From contig JAEZFD010000063.1 of assembly GCA_023417655.1 (NCBI GenBank), forward strand, positions 62,001-126,000: DNA of 64,000 nt, given 5' to 3'. The stretch's first letter is position 1; each line of letters opens with the position of its first letter. Below are positions 26,928 to 35,879 of the stretch, in pieces. The notes under the pieces were generated by a model, which ran no database searches, was not told the DNA's origin, and saw only the letters and a program-made list of their open reading frames with translations. The position numbers and the translations under genes are program-made. The stretch comes from Planctomycetota bacterium. Lineage in GTDB: Bacteria; Planctomycetota; Planctomycetia; Planctomycetales; Planctomycetaceae.

Positions 26928-27067
26928 GTGAAATCCTGATAACTGCACGGACTGGCCCGAATTCGACTCGGACGCGATTGAAAGACTTGTAGCGACGGAT
27001 CGAAGTGATCCCGATCTGTCGCGGCGATCGATTGCACCCTGTGTCCAGGCCGCAGTCAGTTCAAGCC

Positions 27068-27634
27068 CTACAGGGAATAGGCCTCTTCTTTGGTGATATC
27101 GCCACCGAAGAGTTTTCGGAAGTTCTCGGCGTTGGCATCAATCGTCTTGATCGGACCGGGCATCTTGATGAAGTAGTTTCCTTTATCGGTGATCAGCATC
27201 GCCGCCAGCATCTTGTATTCCGGGGCTGGCTTGGTTTTTTGCATCATGATCGGACCGTCGGGTTTATTGAAAGTACCGGAAACTTCCAAAAGGACGTACT
27301 CGCCGCCGGGAAACTTCCCTTTGGTGATCTTTGACGTCCGTCCGGTCGACTGGAACTGATCGATCCAGCGTTTGATGTTCTCAGCCACGGATCCGCCCAT
27401 GGGGGGGAAGACCGTTACTTCAGCGGGATCGAGTTCGCCTTCAACGGGGGTGACCGCAAACTGGGCGAGTCGCATGCTGCTGGAAGGCTGTTGCTGTTTC
27501 CACTTTGCAGGAACTTCGAGATTCAGGTCCCGCAGTTTCAGCTTTCCTCCGGCAGCAGGTTCATCGGCGTGAATTGTCAGGCCAGCCAGCAGAACAATCA
27601 TCGCGACAGACGCCGCTGAAATTTTCCCGATCAT
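27068..27634 (-). CDS. Secreted protein of unknown function
   Basis: Not recognised beyond a planctomycete-type exported protein. Start at ATG 27632-27634 with AAGGGG upstream gives 188 residues. Signal peptide about 1-23 (ending TIHADE), then a mixed alpha/beta sequence: LNLEVPAKWKQQ near the start of the mature part and KRWIDQFQ, VLLEVSGTFN and FIKMPGPIKTIDANAENFRKL further on. No catalytic motif is visible. Single gene between the dehydrogenase and nadC. Confidence 0.65.
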   Translation of the reverse strand: MIGKISAASVAMIVLLAGLTIHADEPAAGGKLKLRDLNLEVPAKWKQQQPSSSMRLAQFAVTPVEGELDPAEVTVFPPMGGSVAENIKRWIDQFQSTGRTSKITKGKFPGGEYVLLEVSGTFNKPDGPIMMQKTKPAPEYKMLAAMLITDKGNYFIKMPGPIKTIDANAENFRKLFGGDITKEEAYSL

Positions 27635-27943
27635 GTGCCACCCCTTAGTGAGAGAGTCCCTGTGTCCGTGGGGCACCGCGGAGAACTTTCCGCAAAGGGA
27701 CGCCGCAGTTCTCCCGAGTCGATGATCAACATCCTCTCAGGGAGCGCGATTCATCCCCAATGCCCGATAGCGGGTCGATTGTCGGGAATCACTGACCGGA
27801 TTTCAATTCGGACTGCCGGGAATCATCAATGTCCCGATTCCTAGACCAATTCGCATTTTGATCTGCCCGTCCCTGCCACGCGGGACGTCCCGTTTTCCTG
27901 ACGAAAGTCGCGCTGCGCGGGCACGCGCTAGAGCAAGCTGCTC

Positions 27944-28813
27944 TTAGGAGAGCCAGTCGAAACCCAAATCCAGTGCAGGTGCAGAATGAGTGAGCGCTCC
28001 GACGCTGATTCGGTCAATGCCCGTCGCCGCGATTCCGGCAACGGTTTCGAGATTGACTCCACCTGAGGCTTCGAGCAGAACCTCGGGAGCCAGCTGATCT
28101 CTGATAGCAACCGCTTCTCGTAACTGATCGTTGGACATATTGTCCAGAAGGATCATCGTCGGGCATTCAGGGAGAATCTCTTTAAGCTGTTGAAGGTTAT
28201 CGACTTCGAATTGGATCACCATTCCCGGAGGGGCCACTTTGCGGACATGTCGCGCCGCTTCGGCAAGCGGCTGGCGAGTGTTTGCAGTCCAGGCGGCGAG
28301 ATGGTTGTCTTTCACGAGAATCGCATCATAAAGACCGATTCGATGATTCGTCCCGCCGCCGCAGCGCACCGCGTATTTCTGCAAACTCCGAAGTCCCGGG
28401 ACCGTTTTTCGCGTATCGAGGATCTGCACGCCGGGGCGATTGGCCGTTTCCACATATCGCCGGGTGAGGGATGCTGTGCCGCACAGGAACGTCAGGAAGT
28501 TCAGAATTGTGCGTTCTGCCGTCAACAGGGCACGAACGGGACCATGCAGCCGGGCAGCGAGCGAGCCGGGTTGAAGGGCAGCTCCATCCTGCAGGAGAAC
28601 CTCTGATTCGGCTCGGGGATCAATGGCATTGAGAATCAGGGGGATCAGCTCACCCCCACAGAATACCCCTTCTTTCCGAGAGACGATTCCGACATTTCCC
28701 AGTTCATCCGGCGAGATCAGGATCTCAGAGGTGATGTCGCAGCCGGTGCCGAGGTCTTCTGCCAATGCTGTGCGAATTAAGTGTTCGGCGTCGGCACGTT
28801 CCTGGGCATTCAT
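27944..28813 (-). CDS. nadC: Nicotinate-nucleotide pyrophosphorylase (carboxylating)
   Basis: Converts quinolinate and PRPP to nicotinate mononucleotide in de novo NAD synthesis. 289 residues from ATG 28811-28813 (GTG 28816 adjacent). Diagnostic motifs: TRKTVPGLR, AVRCGGGTNHRIGLYDAILVKDNH split over the active site, EVDNLQQLKE, and EASGGVNLETV ... GIDRISVGALTHS at the C-terminus. A short inverted repeat (AGAGCA/TGCTCT) starts right after the stop. The regulator upstream ends 6 bases before this start, so the two are likely one transcript. Confidence 0.96.
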   Translation of the reverse strand: MNAQERADAEHLIRTALAEDLGTGCDITSEILISPDELGNVGIVSRKEGVFCGGELIPLILNAIDPRAESEVLLQDGAALQPGSLAARLHGPVRALLTAERTILNFLTFLCGTASLTRRYVETANRPGVQILDTRKTVPGLRSLQKYAVRCGGGTNHRIGLYDAILVKDNHLAAWTANTRQPLAEAARHVRKVAPPGMVIQFEVDNLQQLKEILPECPTMILLDNMSNDQLREAVAIRDQLAPEVLLEASGGVNLETVAGIAATGIDRISVGALTHSAPALDLGFDWLS

Positions 28814-28819
28814 CACGAG

Positions 28820-29818
28820 TCAGATTTCCCGGTGCAATGAGGAATTCAAAAGGCTCGGATTCAGATTGGGTGCCGGCGGCATCAATTGAGGGCGGGGCAG
28901 TCTGGATCCGTCGTCGCCAGGAAGGGGCGACCCATTCGGGATTGGAGAAATGGGCTTCGCCACGTTCTCCAGCTCCCTGAAGGATTTGAGCCGATGCACT
29001 CCCTCAAGGCAATCCTCGACCTCAGAAGTGATCCCTTTTCCTCCGCAGACGATGGTGATGCCGTTCTCGAGGGCAGTCTGTTTCAGACTGTGAAAGCCCG
29101 ACCGAAAGGCTTCAACTGACGGGATTTCTGCGACATTCATCCACACGAGTTTAGGACGCATGTCACAGACAGCCTGCCTCAGCGACAGGAAGGGAAGACT
29201 TGAGCCTAGAGAGCAAGATCGCCAGCCGAGTTCCCGGAGAACCAATTCGGCCAGCGACGATCCCAGCGTGTAATAGTCCCCCTCCAGAGTTCCACCGATG
29301 GCGACTGGGGCCGTCGGACTGAGTTCCGGCATCGCCCTGCGAACTTCGTAGAGAACCCGATGGCAGATCTCGCAGGAACGTCTTTCATGATAGCAGGTTG
29401 CAGGGTCGGTTGCGTGCTGCTGGCGAATAGCAGTGAAGATCGGGGTGAAGACATCGTCGGCGATGGTGCTCATCGAAATGCCGGCGAGATAGAGATTCAT
29501 CACCACTTCGGTGCAGACCGGTTCGTCCCCAGCTTGTAGTGCTTGTGCGAGACGGTCCCGTTCGATCTGCAGCTTGCGGTTTTTCCCCCCGGTCGTGGAC
29601 GGGGGCAGACCGAGTAACTCAGGGTGAATCAACTGGTAACCGGAGTTTCTCAAGAACGTCAGGACACCGTTAACCGGCAGGCGTCGATGCCCGCCTGCAG
29701 TGCGGACGGTCGGAATTAACCCCTGATCACACCAGCGCTTGAGTGAAGATTCACTCATGTCGATTGCCTGAGCGACTTGACGGGGTGTGACAAGATCTTT
29801 CACGCGTACGGAATCCAA
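28820..29818 (-). CDS. MerR-type regulator with B12-binding-like domain lacking the ligand His
   Basis: 332 residues. N-terminal MerR helix-turn-helix (about 10-62; TPRQVAQAIDMSESSLKRWC and TAGGHRR). Residues about 90-165 fit the helical bundle and 170-300 the Rossmann-like domain of CarH/LitR-type cobalamin photoreceptors. The cobalamin motif DxHxxG appears as D181-Y-Y-T-L-G186, so Tyr183 replaces the axial His. The domain probably does not bind B12 in the classic His-on way; it may sense another ligand or be a protein-interaction domain. Pro-rich C-terminus. Encoded 6 bases upstream of nadC. Its target is unknown. Confidence 0.75.
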   Translation of the reverse strand: MDSVRVKDLVTPRQVAQAIDMSESSLKRWCDQGLIPTVRTAGGHRRLPVNGVLTFLRNSGYQLIHPELLGLPPSTTGGKNRKLQIERDRLAQALQAGDEPVCTEVVMNLYLAGISMSTIADDVFTPIFTAIRQQHATDPATCYHERRSCEICHRVLYEVRRAMPELSPTAPVAIGGTLEGDYYTLGSSLAELVLRELGWRSCSLGSSLPFLSLRQAVCDMRPKLVWMNVAEIPSVEAFRSGFHSLKQTALENGITIVCGGKGITSEVEDCLEGVHRLKSFRELENVAKPISPIPNGSPLPGDDGSRLPRPQLMPPAPNLNPSLLNSSLHREI

Positions 29819-30450
29819 ACGGGCGGCAAGGAAATGATCGAGCGAATTTGTGAATGTCGAAGGGGGGATACTGGAATTCTAGTCCGCTCCTTCGAAAGTC
29901 CAGTTCCGTCCTGAACCGCTGACATACTGACTTGCGGAGCCGCAGATCCGAATGGCTGCGTGAACTCCAGTTCCCTTCAGATCCCAGAGGATGAACGGAG
30001 ATGACCGGGGCTTCCTGGAAAGTCATTCTCCGCCCCCAGCGTATCTATAAACGAGGCCGAATGGGATTCCAGGTAAACTTTGGTCCGCCTTCAGTACCCC
30101 TCGAAACTCCAATACGTGCGATGAAACTTGAGCGATTTTCAAATGTTTTTTCATTTTCCTCTGATTACCGCCGAAAGTGCGACCCCAGCACGTTTCGCAG
30201 TTCCGTCAAACTCCACAATTTGGGCTGGAATGAGCAGGATTTCTGCCTGCGTAATAAGGGCGACTTGACGTGGTCTTGCCGTGCTGAACAATGGCGTTGT
30301 CCCGAGGGAAAAGAGAAAATTTGATCCCGACTGCGAGGACGAGTGCGATCCGTTTGGCATCTGCAGGGTGCACTGATTTCCAGATGCACATCCCCATGCA
30401 CAGTTCGAGAATGTGCGGTGCGGATTCGGAAATGGTGTAAGAGGTAACGA
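29819..30450. other. Divergent intergenic region
   Basis: About 630 bases between the MerR-like gene and the SGNH-like gene. No supported gene. An AT-rich patch around 30132-30168 (ATGTTTTTTCATTTTCC) is the most promoter-like stretch, but no clear element can be named. Confidence 0.35.
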
Positions 30451-31590
30451 ATGGCTCGGAATTCTGCTTATCACAGTGCTTCTTCCCTCCGCCGCCGCAG
30501 GGTGATTCTCCAACTCCAGCTTCAGCAGGAAGAGAACGTCCTGCCGTCGGTAAGTACGGACGCACTCGCCGACGTGGATAGCTCGCCAGCGGAACACGTT
30601 GCAGAGTTACCGAAAGCGATTCCGTTCGAAGTCCTGCCTAACACAGCTTTGACTGCAGCAGTTTCGGCTGAAGGAGTTCCCACTGACGCAAATGCGCGTC
30701 CGACAGTCGTGACCAGCGCGAGCCCCGTCGTTAAGACCTCGCGGACTCCCTCTCAAAAGATCGTTTCGAGCAAGCCTGTTACGCTTCCGGTGAAATCGGT
30801 TCCAGAACCTGCTCCGACCGTTGTAAGTGAAACCATTCCGTCGGCCGATCAGTCTGAAGTCGAACGGGCGGATTCGATCCCCGCCAGCCCTGTGATTGCT
30901 CCGCCAATGGTTCAGATCGGCACGGTCCCGTCAACGGTGCCTGGACTGTTGCGTCTGATGAGGGCGACCCCCCGTCTCCATTGGCTTTTCGCTGGAGATT
31001 CCCTCGAACACGGGGGGACTTCGCCTGCCAAGGGGAGTCAGCTGATGCAGGCGATTCAACAACACGTTCATCGTGTCATTGGTCGGACAGGGGATGTTTT
31101 TACAAGTTGCGAAACTGAAGGATTCCGGCTCCGGGATCTGCTTGATCGGTTCAATTCACGGGTGTCGAATCACTCCCCTCAGATTGTCGTCATCACATGC
31201 GGAACGGCAGAATTGCAGACCCGGGGAGATTCGCCGCTGGCATTCGAGAGAATGTTTCATCGCCTGATCCTGAAGATCCGCAATTCCGGTGCAGTGCCGA
31301 TTATCACCACTCCTCCATGGTCCTGCCCTGCAGATGACATCCACCATTCGGATGAATTGGTCCGGCTTGAAGCGATCCGAGCCTGTGCTGAGGAGTCTGC
31401 GGCCCTGCTGGTCGACTATTGGGAAGAGTGGGAACATCACTCGGTCGAGGAAATGTTTATTCCTCCTCATGGACAGCAGCTTTCCACTCAGGGGCGTGAG
31501 ACCGCCGTCAGGGAATTTGCTCGCGCTTTGCAACTCTCTGCGGAGACAGCGGCATTCGAGAAACCGCCCCAACAGATCGCGATCTCCTGA
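30451..31590 (+). CDS. SGNH/GDSL hydrolase-like protein with altered active site
   Basis: 379 residues; AGAGGTAACGA precedes the ATG. Residues 1-150 are basic then Pro/Ser/Thr/Val-rich and look disordered. Residues about 170-355 resemble an SGNH hydrolase: WLFAGDSLEHGG carries block I GDS (Ser about 183), VVITCGTAEL matches block III, and PPHGQQLSTQG matches the final His block. However, block III has Ala where Asn normally sits and the final block lacks the Asp of DxxH, so catalysis may be impaired. No clear signal peptide. Confidence 0.6.
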   Translation: MARNSAYHSASSLRRRRVILQLQLQQEENVLPSVSTDALADVDSSPAEHVAELPKAIPFEVLPNTALTAAVSAEGVPTDANARPTVVTSASPVVKTSRTPSQKIVSSKPVTLPVKSVPEPAPTVVSETIPSADQSEVERADSIPASPVIAPPMVQIGTVPSTVPGLLRLMRATPRLHWLFAGDSLEHGGTSPAKGSQLMQAIQQHVHRVIGRTGDVFTSCETEGFRLRDLLDRFNSRVSNHSPQIVVITCGTAELQTRGDSPLAFERMFHRLILKIRNSGAVPIITTPPWSCPADDIHHSDELVRLEAIRACAEESAALLVDYWEEWEHHSVEEMFIPPHGQQLSTQGRETAVREFARALQLSAETAAFEKPPQQIAIS

Positions 31591-31661
31591 GATGCGGAAT
31601 GATCATTGGCCGGTTAGAAGACCTGCGATCACATCCTCATTTGACTGCATTTCAGTAGTGA

Positions 31662-31957
31662 AATTCGACACTGGGGAGCGGTCCATCCCTTCTCCTGAAA
31701 CGCTGCGCTGATTCTGATGAACTCCGGCATGACCTGCCGTTCGAGCGTGCCTGCGCAGTGATTTTCCGGCTGTTGAGGACATTGCTCTCAACGGATTGGC
31801 AGAATCTGCTTAACGTCCGCCAGGAACTGTTCAAGTAATTCAGCCAGACCTCAATTCGCTCCGCAGTCTGTCGTCAGATTTAGACGATATTCAGGAAGTC
31901 GCCCGGACTGACCGCGATTTGAAACCGATGGCTGCGGGGCTGGCGAAATTCATCTGA
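31662..31957 (+). pseudogene. Possible frameshifted gene remnant
   Basis: Two overlapping open frames without start codons. 31662-31838 reads SLLLKRCADSDELRHDL ... NLLNVRQELFK; 31814-31957, shifted by two, reads SLRSLSSDLDDIQEVARTD ... AAGLAKFI. Joined across one shift they make a helical, charged, protein-like sequence of about 95 residues, and both parts use normal codons. I do not recognise the family. Chance open frames cannot be excluded. The rest of 31591-32164 is empty apart from a CTGATC/GATCAG inverted repeat near 31955. Confidence 0.3.
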
Positions 31958-32164
31958 TCAGCGCAATCGATCAGGTCGCCGTTCCCGGATGGTGATGGAA
32001 CATTTTCGAAGCTGCGAGACACAGGGTCTGCTGGCTGGCTGTGGTTCCACCGGAATCACATTTCGGGCTTTAGCGGGTCAACAAACTGCTTTTCAGGGCC
32101 ACCGGGAAGCATTGGGCTTTGAGAATCGACGGCCGTTGTGAACTGAGACAAGGATGTCGCACTC

Positions 32165-32677
32165 ATGCATAGGATTCTCACTGCCTCACTGGCGCTTTCC
32201 TTCGTGCTGACGGTGACGGTCACTTCCAATCTGGCAGGGCCACCGGAAGCTCCCCGAACGTTCTTCAATCGAGCTGAGCCGGCCAGATCAGAGCCAGTGA
32301 AATGGCACGATAATCTCCAGGCGGCTCATCGTCAGGCGGTAGCTGAGAACAAACCTCTTTTGATCGTCTTCGGGGCCGAATGGTGCGGTTTCTGCACCAA
32401 GCTCGAAAAGCAGACTCTCAAATCGCAAAACGTCAACCGCTACATCAGCGAGTCATTTGTGCCAGTTCATCTGGACCTCGATAAAGAAGCGAGAATTGGA
32501 CAGATTCTCGAAGTCAAATCGCTGCCGTGCACCATTATCCTGAGCCCCAAAGCCGACCTGCTTGGACGGGTGGAAGGTTTCCATGGCCCGGTTCCGTATC
32601 AGCAGAAGCTCGTTGATGCTTTCCAGCTGTATCAGTCCATTCAGCCCGTCTCGGGTGCAGGGCCTGTCCTGCGATAA
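32165..32677 (+). CDS. Secreted thioredoxin-like protein
   Basis: 170 residues with a signal peptide (about 1-24) and a thioredoxin-7/DsbD-C-like domain. The redox motif is C74-G-F-C77 in AEWCGFCTKLE, and the cis-Pro loop is LPCT near residue 123. Likely a periplasmic thiol reductase or oxidase helping folding or cytochrome maturation; an extra Cys follows the cis-Pro. AAGGATG precedes the start. A strong terminator follows the gene, so it is probably monocistronic. Confidence 0.85.
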   Translation: MHRILTASLALSFVLTVTVTSNLAGPPEAPRTFFNRAEPARSEPVKWHDNLQAAHRQAVAENKPLLIVFGAEWCGFCTKLEKQTLKSQNVNRYISESFVPVHLDLDKEARIGQILEVKSLPCTIILSPKADLLGRVEGFHGPVPYQQKLVDAFQLYQSIQPVSGAGPVLR

Positions 32678-32713
32678 CTTACCAGCGGATACGCTCGTCC
32701 GCTCAAAGAACTG

Positions 32714-32769
32714 AGAAGCCGTCGATGACTCGCCTTGGGGTGAGAACATCGACGGCTTCTTCATTTTCC
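32714..32769 (+). terminator. Terminator of the thioredoxin-like gene
   Basis: A 14-bp stem AGAAGCCGTCGATG/CATCGACGGCTTCT with a 19-base loop, followed by TCATTTTCC. It starts 37 bases after the stop codon. The remaining spacer to 33172 has no supported gene. Confidence 0.75.
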
Positions 32770-33172
32770 AGGCCAGGTCCTCTGTGTTGGTTTTCTTGGC
32801 CAGGGATTTCCCTTTGAAGCAGAGACCTCGCAGCAATGTGATTCACTGCGGAAATGGAAGCGACGGGCCTGCAGGGAGCTGTGAGGGAAGGACAGCGGGG
32901 GTAGGGCAGGGGAAAAGGTCAGCGTGTGTCGGACCTGAGTATCGGATGGAGATCGCAGAAAGGTCCGGTCAGTTAAAATATAGTGCCTCACATTCGGTAA
33001 ATGCGGCTGCCCCGGCGGATTTGATATGAAATCGCTCATTGGCAACTTCGGCATACGTCGAAACTTGTACAAGCTGCCTGCCTGTGGGATTTGGGATGAC
33101 CGAATCATGACAGGACAGAGTGACGGGTACAGGATGGCCCGATTTCCGAAGAAGGCGTGGGGGACGACGCAC

Positions 33173-33631
33173 ATGTCATTGATGCCAACGAAGATCTGGG
33201 CCACACTGGCCATGACGCTGATTGTGAACGTGGCAACTGCTCAGGAATACGCCGCGCCTTCAGGGATGGTGCAGCAAGCCAGCCACAGTCAGGTCTATAC
33301 TGCGCCTGCAGGACCCGCTGATTACCAGCCGGGGCGTCAGTATCCACAGCTGCATGCTCCGCTATATCCATCGCCGGTTCAATATACTCCTCCGTATACC
33401 GGGGGAGCGATTATTACCAACCAGGCATTCGCACCTCACGAGATGCTGTATCCGCATACTTATCATGCCATGTATCCACCGTTCTACCACAAGGTGACCG
33501 GACACTGGTTCTGGACTCCATTCGGAATCCGTCAGCATGAACACTGGAAACTTCAGGGAACTGAGGTGACCGTGAAATATCGTTCTCACTATCCGCTGTT
33601 CGGAGGATTTCATCCTCCACGCGTTCACTAG
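33173..33631 (+). CDS. Secreted Tyr/His/Pro-rich protein (1 of 3)
   Basis: 152 residues from ATG 33173 (GGGGGACG upstream); longer starts are in frame but lack a signal. Signal peptide to about residue 21-24 (NVATAQ). The mature protein is dominated by Tyr, Pro, His and Trp: QYTPPYTGGAI, YPHTYHAMYPPFYHK, GHWFWTPFGIRQHEHW, ending HPPRVH. No enzyme motif. It looks like a structural envelope protein. Two more secreted proteins of similar flavour follow on the same strand. Confidence 0.65.
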   Translation: MSLMPTKIWATLAMTLIVNVATAQEYAAPSGMVQQASHSQVYTAPAGPADYQPGRQYPQLHAPLYPSPVQYTPPYTGGAIITNQAFAPHEMLYPHTYHAMYPPFYHKVTGHWFWTPFGIRQHEHWKLQGTEVTVKYRSHYPLFGGFHPPRVH

Positions 33632-34020
33632 TCTGAACTTGAGCGTTGCTCAAACCGATGTTTTCAGCACCGGTGAGCAGCTGCTGCGAGATCTCGGTGA
33701 GAACCAGCCTGAAACAGGTGCGGTCCGGACCGTCTCTGAGTGGTCCGAGTCGTATCAAGAGATTCGCCGGAAAGACGGCGGTGAGAATTGGGCCAACAGG
33801 GGGGCCGATTCTCAACATGCGATTTCATTATTAACTTCTGCATCACGTTCCCACGGCATTGATGGCCAGGCACGAAAGATTCGTGACAGGTCTCAGCACT
33901 GGATCCATGAGCGTGAGCGGATTGAACTGTGACGGTAGAGAGCGGCCTGGGCCTGTCCCTTGTTCGTGGCTTGATCCGTCGCGTGGCGATGAAGTGCCAT
34001 CAGACCCAGGGATGACGAAC
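33632..34020 (+). other. Spacer between secreted-protein genes
   Basis: About 390 bases. A 97-codon frame (33639-33932) is open with fairly normal codons but starts with TTG and lacks a ribosome site, so I do not call it. GCGGTCCGGACCG near 33720 is a near-perfect palindrome. Confidence 0.3.
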
Positions 34021-34827
34021 ATGGTGACTTTGTTTCGCAGGTGGCGACTGCAGTTCGTATTTGCCGGAGTGCTCCTCCCCGTGTTGCCGGCTTATGCCGA
34101 CGATGAGGCAGTCATCCGTCTCGGACAGCATGAGCCGGCCGGTGTTGTTCGGATGAACCCCGGTGCTGGGACAGTTGTTCGCGGTCAGTCTCCGCAGAGC
34201 GACGATGCAACCGTCGTCGCCGCATCAGCTCTGGAACTCGCAAACTGCGAGATGACTGATGTCTCCGCAAACGGCGGCTGGGTCGACGGACAGGGAGTCG
34301 GGGCAGCTGGCGACGTAATGGGAGGCCAGGGCTACCCGAACGGGTATACCGACGGCTATGGTGCCCAAGGTTATGGCGGTCAGGTCTATAACGGGGCCGT
34401 CTGTCCAGATGGGGCCAGTTCAGAGGGAGTGCTCTCCCGGAAGTTGTCCGCAATTCGCGGTCGTCACGCCGCCGCTGGTGAATACGGCCACGGTCACGGC
34501 GGTCATTTCGGGCATGGCGGCGGACGTCACTATAGTCGTAGCTATGGAAACGGACATCACCGCCACGGAGAAGTTCCGATCGCTGGTAAGTATCATATTG
34601 TGTACCCGGTCGATCCATCGTACTTCGATGCTCGTGACGGCCAGGTTTATGCAGCACAAGGATACGGCGGACCGGTCTCGGTCCCCCTGGCTCCTGTCGT
34701 GAATCACACCTATAACTACGGTTGGGGGATTCCTTCCAGCCGTCTGACACCTGTTCTGCATCCGGTGACACAGGCTCCGATTTCGACAATGCCGGGAGTT
34801 TATCCTTCGGCTCCTATTTCCTACTAA
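34021..34827 (+). CDS. Secreted Gly/His/Tyr-rich protein (2 of 3)
   Basis: 268 residues from ATG 34021 (AGGGATG upstream; ATG 34012 also possible). Signal peptide about 1-26 (VLPAYADDE). Residues about 95-130 are Gly/Tyr-rich (QGYPNGYTDGYGAQGYGG) and about 155-185 Gly/His-rich (HGHGGHFGHGGGRHY), a possible metal-binding or adhesive stretch. The last 90 residues are more ordered: KYHIVYPVDPSYFD, VYAAQGYGGPVSVPLAPV and HTYNYGWGIPSSRLTPV. Function unknown; an envelope or matrix protein is likely. Confidence 0.65.
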   Translation: MVTLFRRWRLQFVFAGVLLPVLPAYADDEAVIRLGQHEPAGVVRMNPGAGTVVRGQSPQSDDATVVAASALELANCEMTDVSANGGWVDGQGVGAAGDVMGGQGYPNGYTDGYGAQGYGGQVYNGAVCPDGASSEGVLSRKLSAIRGRHAAAGEYGHGHGGHFGHGGGRHYSRSYGNGHHRHGEVPIAGKYHIVYPVDPSYFDARDGQVYAAQGYGGPVSVPLAPVVNHTYNYGWGIPSSRLTPVLHPVTQAPISTMPGVYPSAPISY

Positions 34828-34874
34828 TCCCAGGCAAGCTCCGTTTAACGTCGACGTGAACCGTCCAATGAGAG

Positions 34875-34897
34875 CGTTCTTCAGGTCCTGAAGAACG
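34875..34897. repeat. Perfect 23-base palindrome
   Basis: CGTTCTTCAGG and CCTGAAGAACG meet at a single central T, 48 bases after the preceding stop. It has no T-run, so either a hairpin that stabilises or processes the transcript or a protein-binding site. The spacer to 35122 shows nothing else. Confidence 0.45.
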
Positions 34898-35122
34898 ACA
34901 CATCGGAATGATGGGCAGAACAACGACGTCGATGAGAGAACGGAAACCTGCTCAGGATTGACATTGTGTGTTCAGAGGAATCTCAGTTGATGACTGGCCT
35001 GGGAGTCAGGCTGACGCGGCTGACACAATGTTTCGATTGACCCAGAGATAAGACCTGCCCGCGCATGAAGCGCTGGAGCTCCTATCACTCGAAGACAGCA
35101 CGTTCCATATAGGAAGACTGCC

Positions 35123-35854
35123 ATGTTGCGAGGTTCAATTCCATTATTCTCGTGCCTGATTGCAGGCGGTCTGGTGCTGGGTTCAGCGACTTCCTCGTCA
35201 GCTCAGTCATTCGACAGTGCTGGAATCGTCCGGATCAGTGATGTGGCAATTCCTCCGGCCCCGCCTGTGCCGAGTCAACAACCACAGGCTGCTCCAGCTC
35301 CAATTGCTGAAGGAGCCTATTCGACTGGCGAAGTTTATTACGAGAACTGCCCAGATCCGAACTGTCGTCACTGCCGATTAGGACATGGCTTGGGACATGG
35401 CTATCAGAGAACCTTCTCTCCGCCAGTGAAGCGTCCCATCTATCGTCAGGGCGTCGCCTATTACAAGATGTTCCCTGATGCGTGGACCGGGCAGCAGGCT
35501 GTGCCAGTTACGAATTATCAGTATCCGGTGATCTATATGCCCACCGATACGACGCAGTTAGGATACTATTACCAGCACGTTCCTTACTGGCAGCATCGCC
35601 AGGGAATGGTGCCTCCTCCACCGGTTCCGAGCCAGTGGCATACGACGGTCTCCCAGTCGCTCTATCAGGGCCATCATCCGGCCGGGAAAATCATCGGGCA
35701 TGCCCCGACGGCAATTCCAACGCCAGCAGGCCCGGTTTACTCCCCAGCTGGCTCCGCGGTGACCCCGACGCCAGCCGCGGCTCCTGAAGTGATCGGAACA
35801 GGTTCAGGACTGGAAAAGACTTCGAGCAGTCCTGCTTTGCTGCCGATCAACTGA
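35123..35854 (+). CDS. Secreted Tyr/Pro/His-rich protein with Cys motif (3 of 3)
   Basis: 243 residues; AGGAAG precedes the ATG. Signal peptide to about residue 28 (SSSAQ). The mature part has a Pro/Ala/Gln linker, then CPDPNCRHCRLGHGLGHG (about 75-92), whose three Cys and several His could bind metal. A Tyr/Pro region (NYQYPVIYMPTD, YYYQHVPYW) and a Pro/Thr/Ala C-terminus follow. Shares composition and a YPVIY-like segment with the two genes upstream. Function unknown. Confidence 0.65.
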   Translation: MLRGSIPLFSCLIAGGLVLGSATSSSAQSFDSAGIVRISDVAIPPAPPVPSQQPQAAPAPIAEGAYSTGEVYYENCPDPNCRHCRLGHGLGHGYQRTFSPPVKRPIYRQGVAYYKMFPDAWTGQQAVPVTNYQYPVIYMPTDTTQLGYYYQHVPYWQHRQGMVPPPPVPSQWHTTVSQSLYQGHHPAGKIIGHAPTAIPTPAGPVYSPAGSAVTPTPAAAPEVIGTGSGLEKTSSSPALLPIN

Positions 35855-35879
35855 TTGATTGTGGCAAATTGAGACAGCG

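Noticed and set aside
27881..27892. CGGGACGTCCCG palindrome followed by TTTT, as a terminator
   Set aside because: It has no loop, so a stable hairpin is unlikely, and no plus-strand gene ends nearby.
30001..30324. 107-codon open frame in the divergent spacer before the SGNH-like gene
   Set aside because: Composition is unlike a folded protein, no signal or domain, and the opposite strand is equally open.
33639..33932. 97-codon open frame between two secreted-protein genes
   Set aside because: Codons look partly normal, but it starts with TTG, has no ribosome-binding site and shows no recognisable family.
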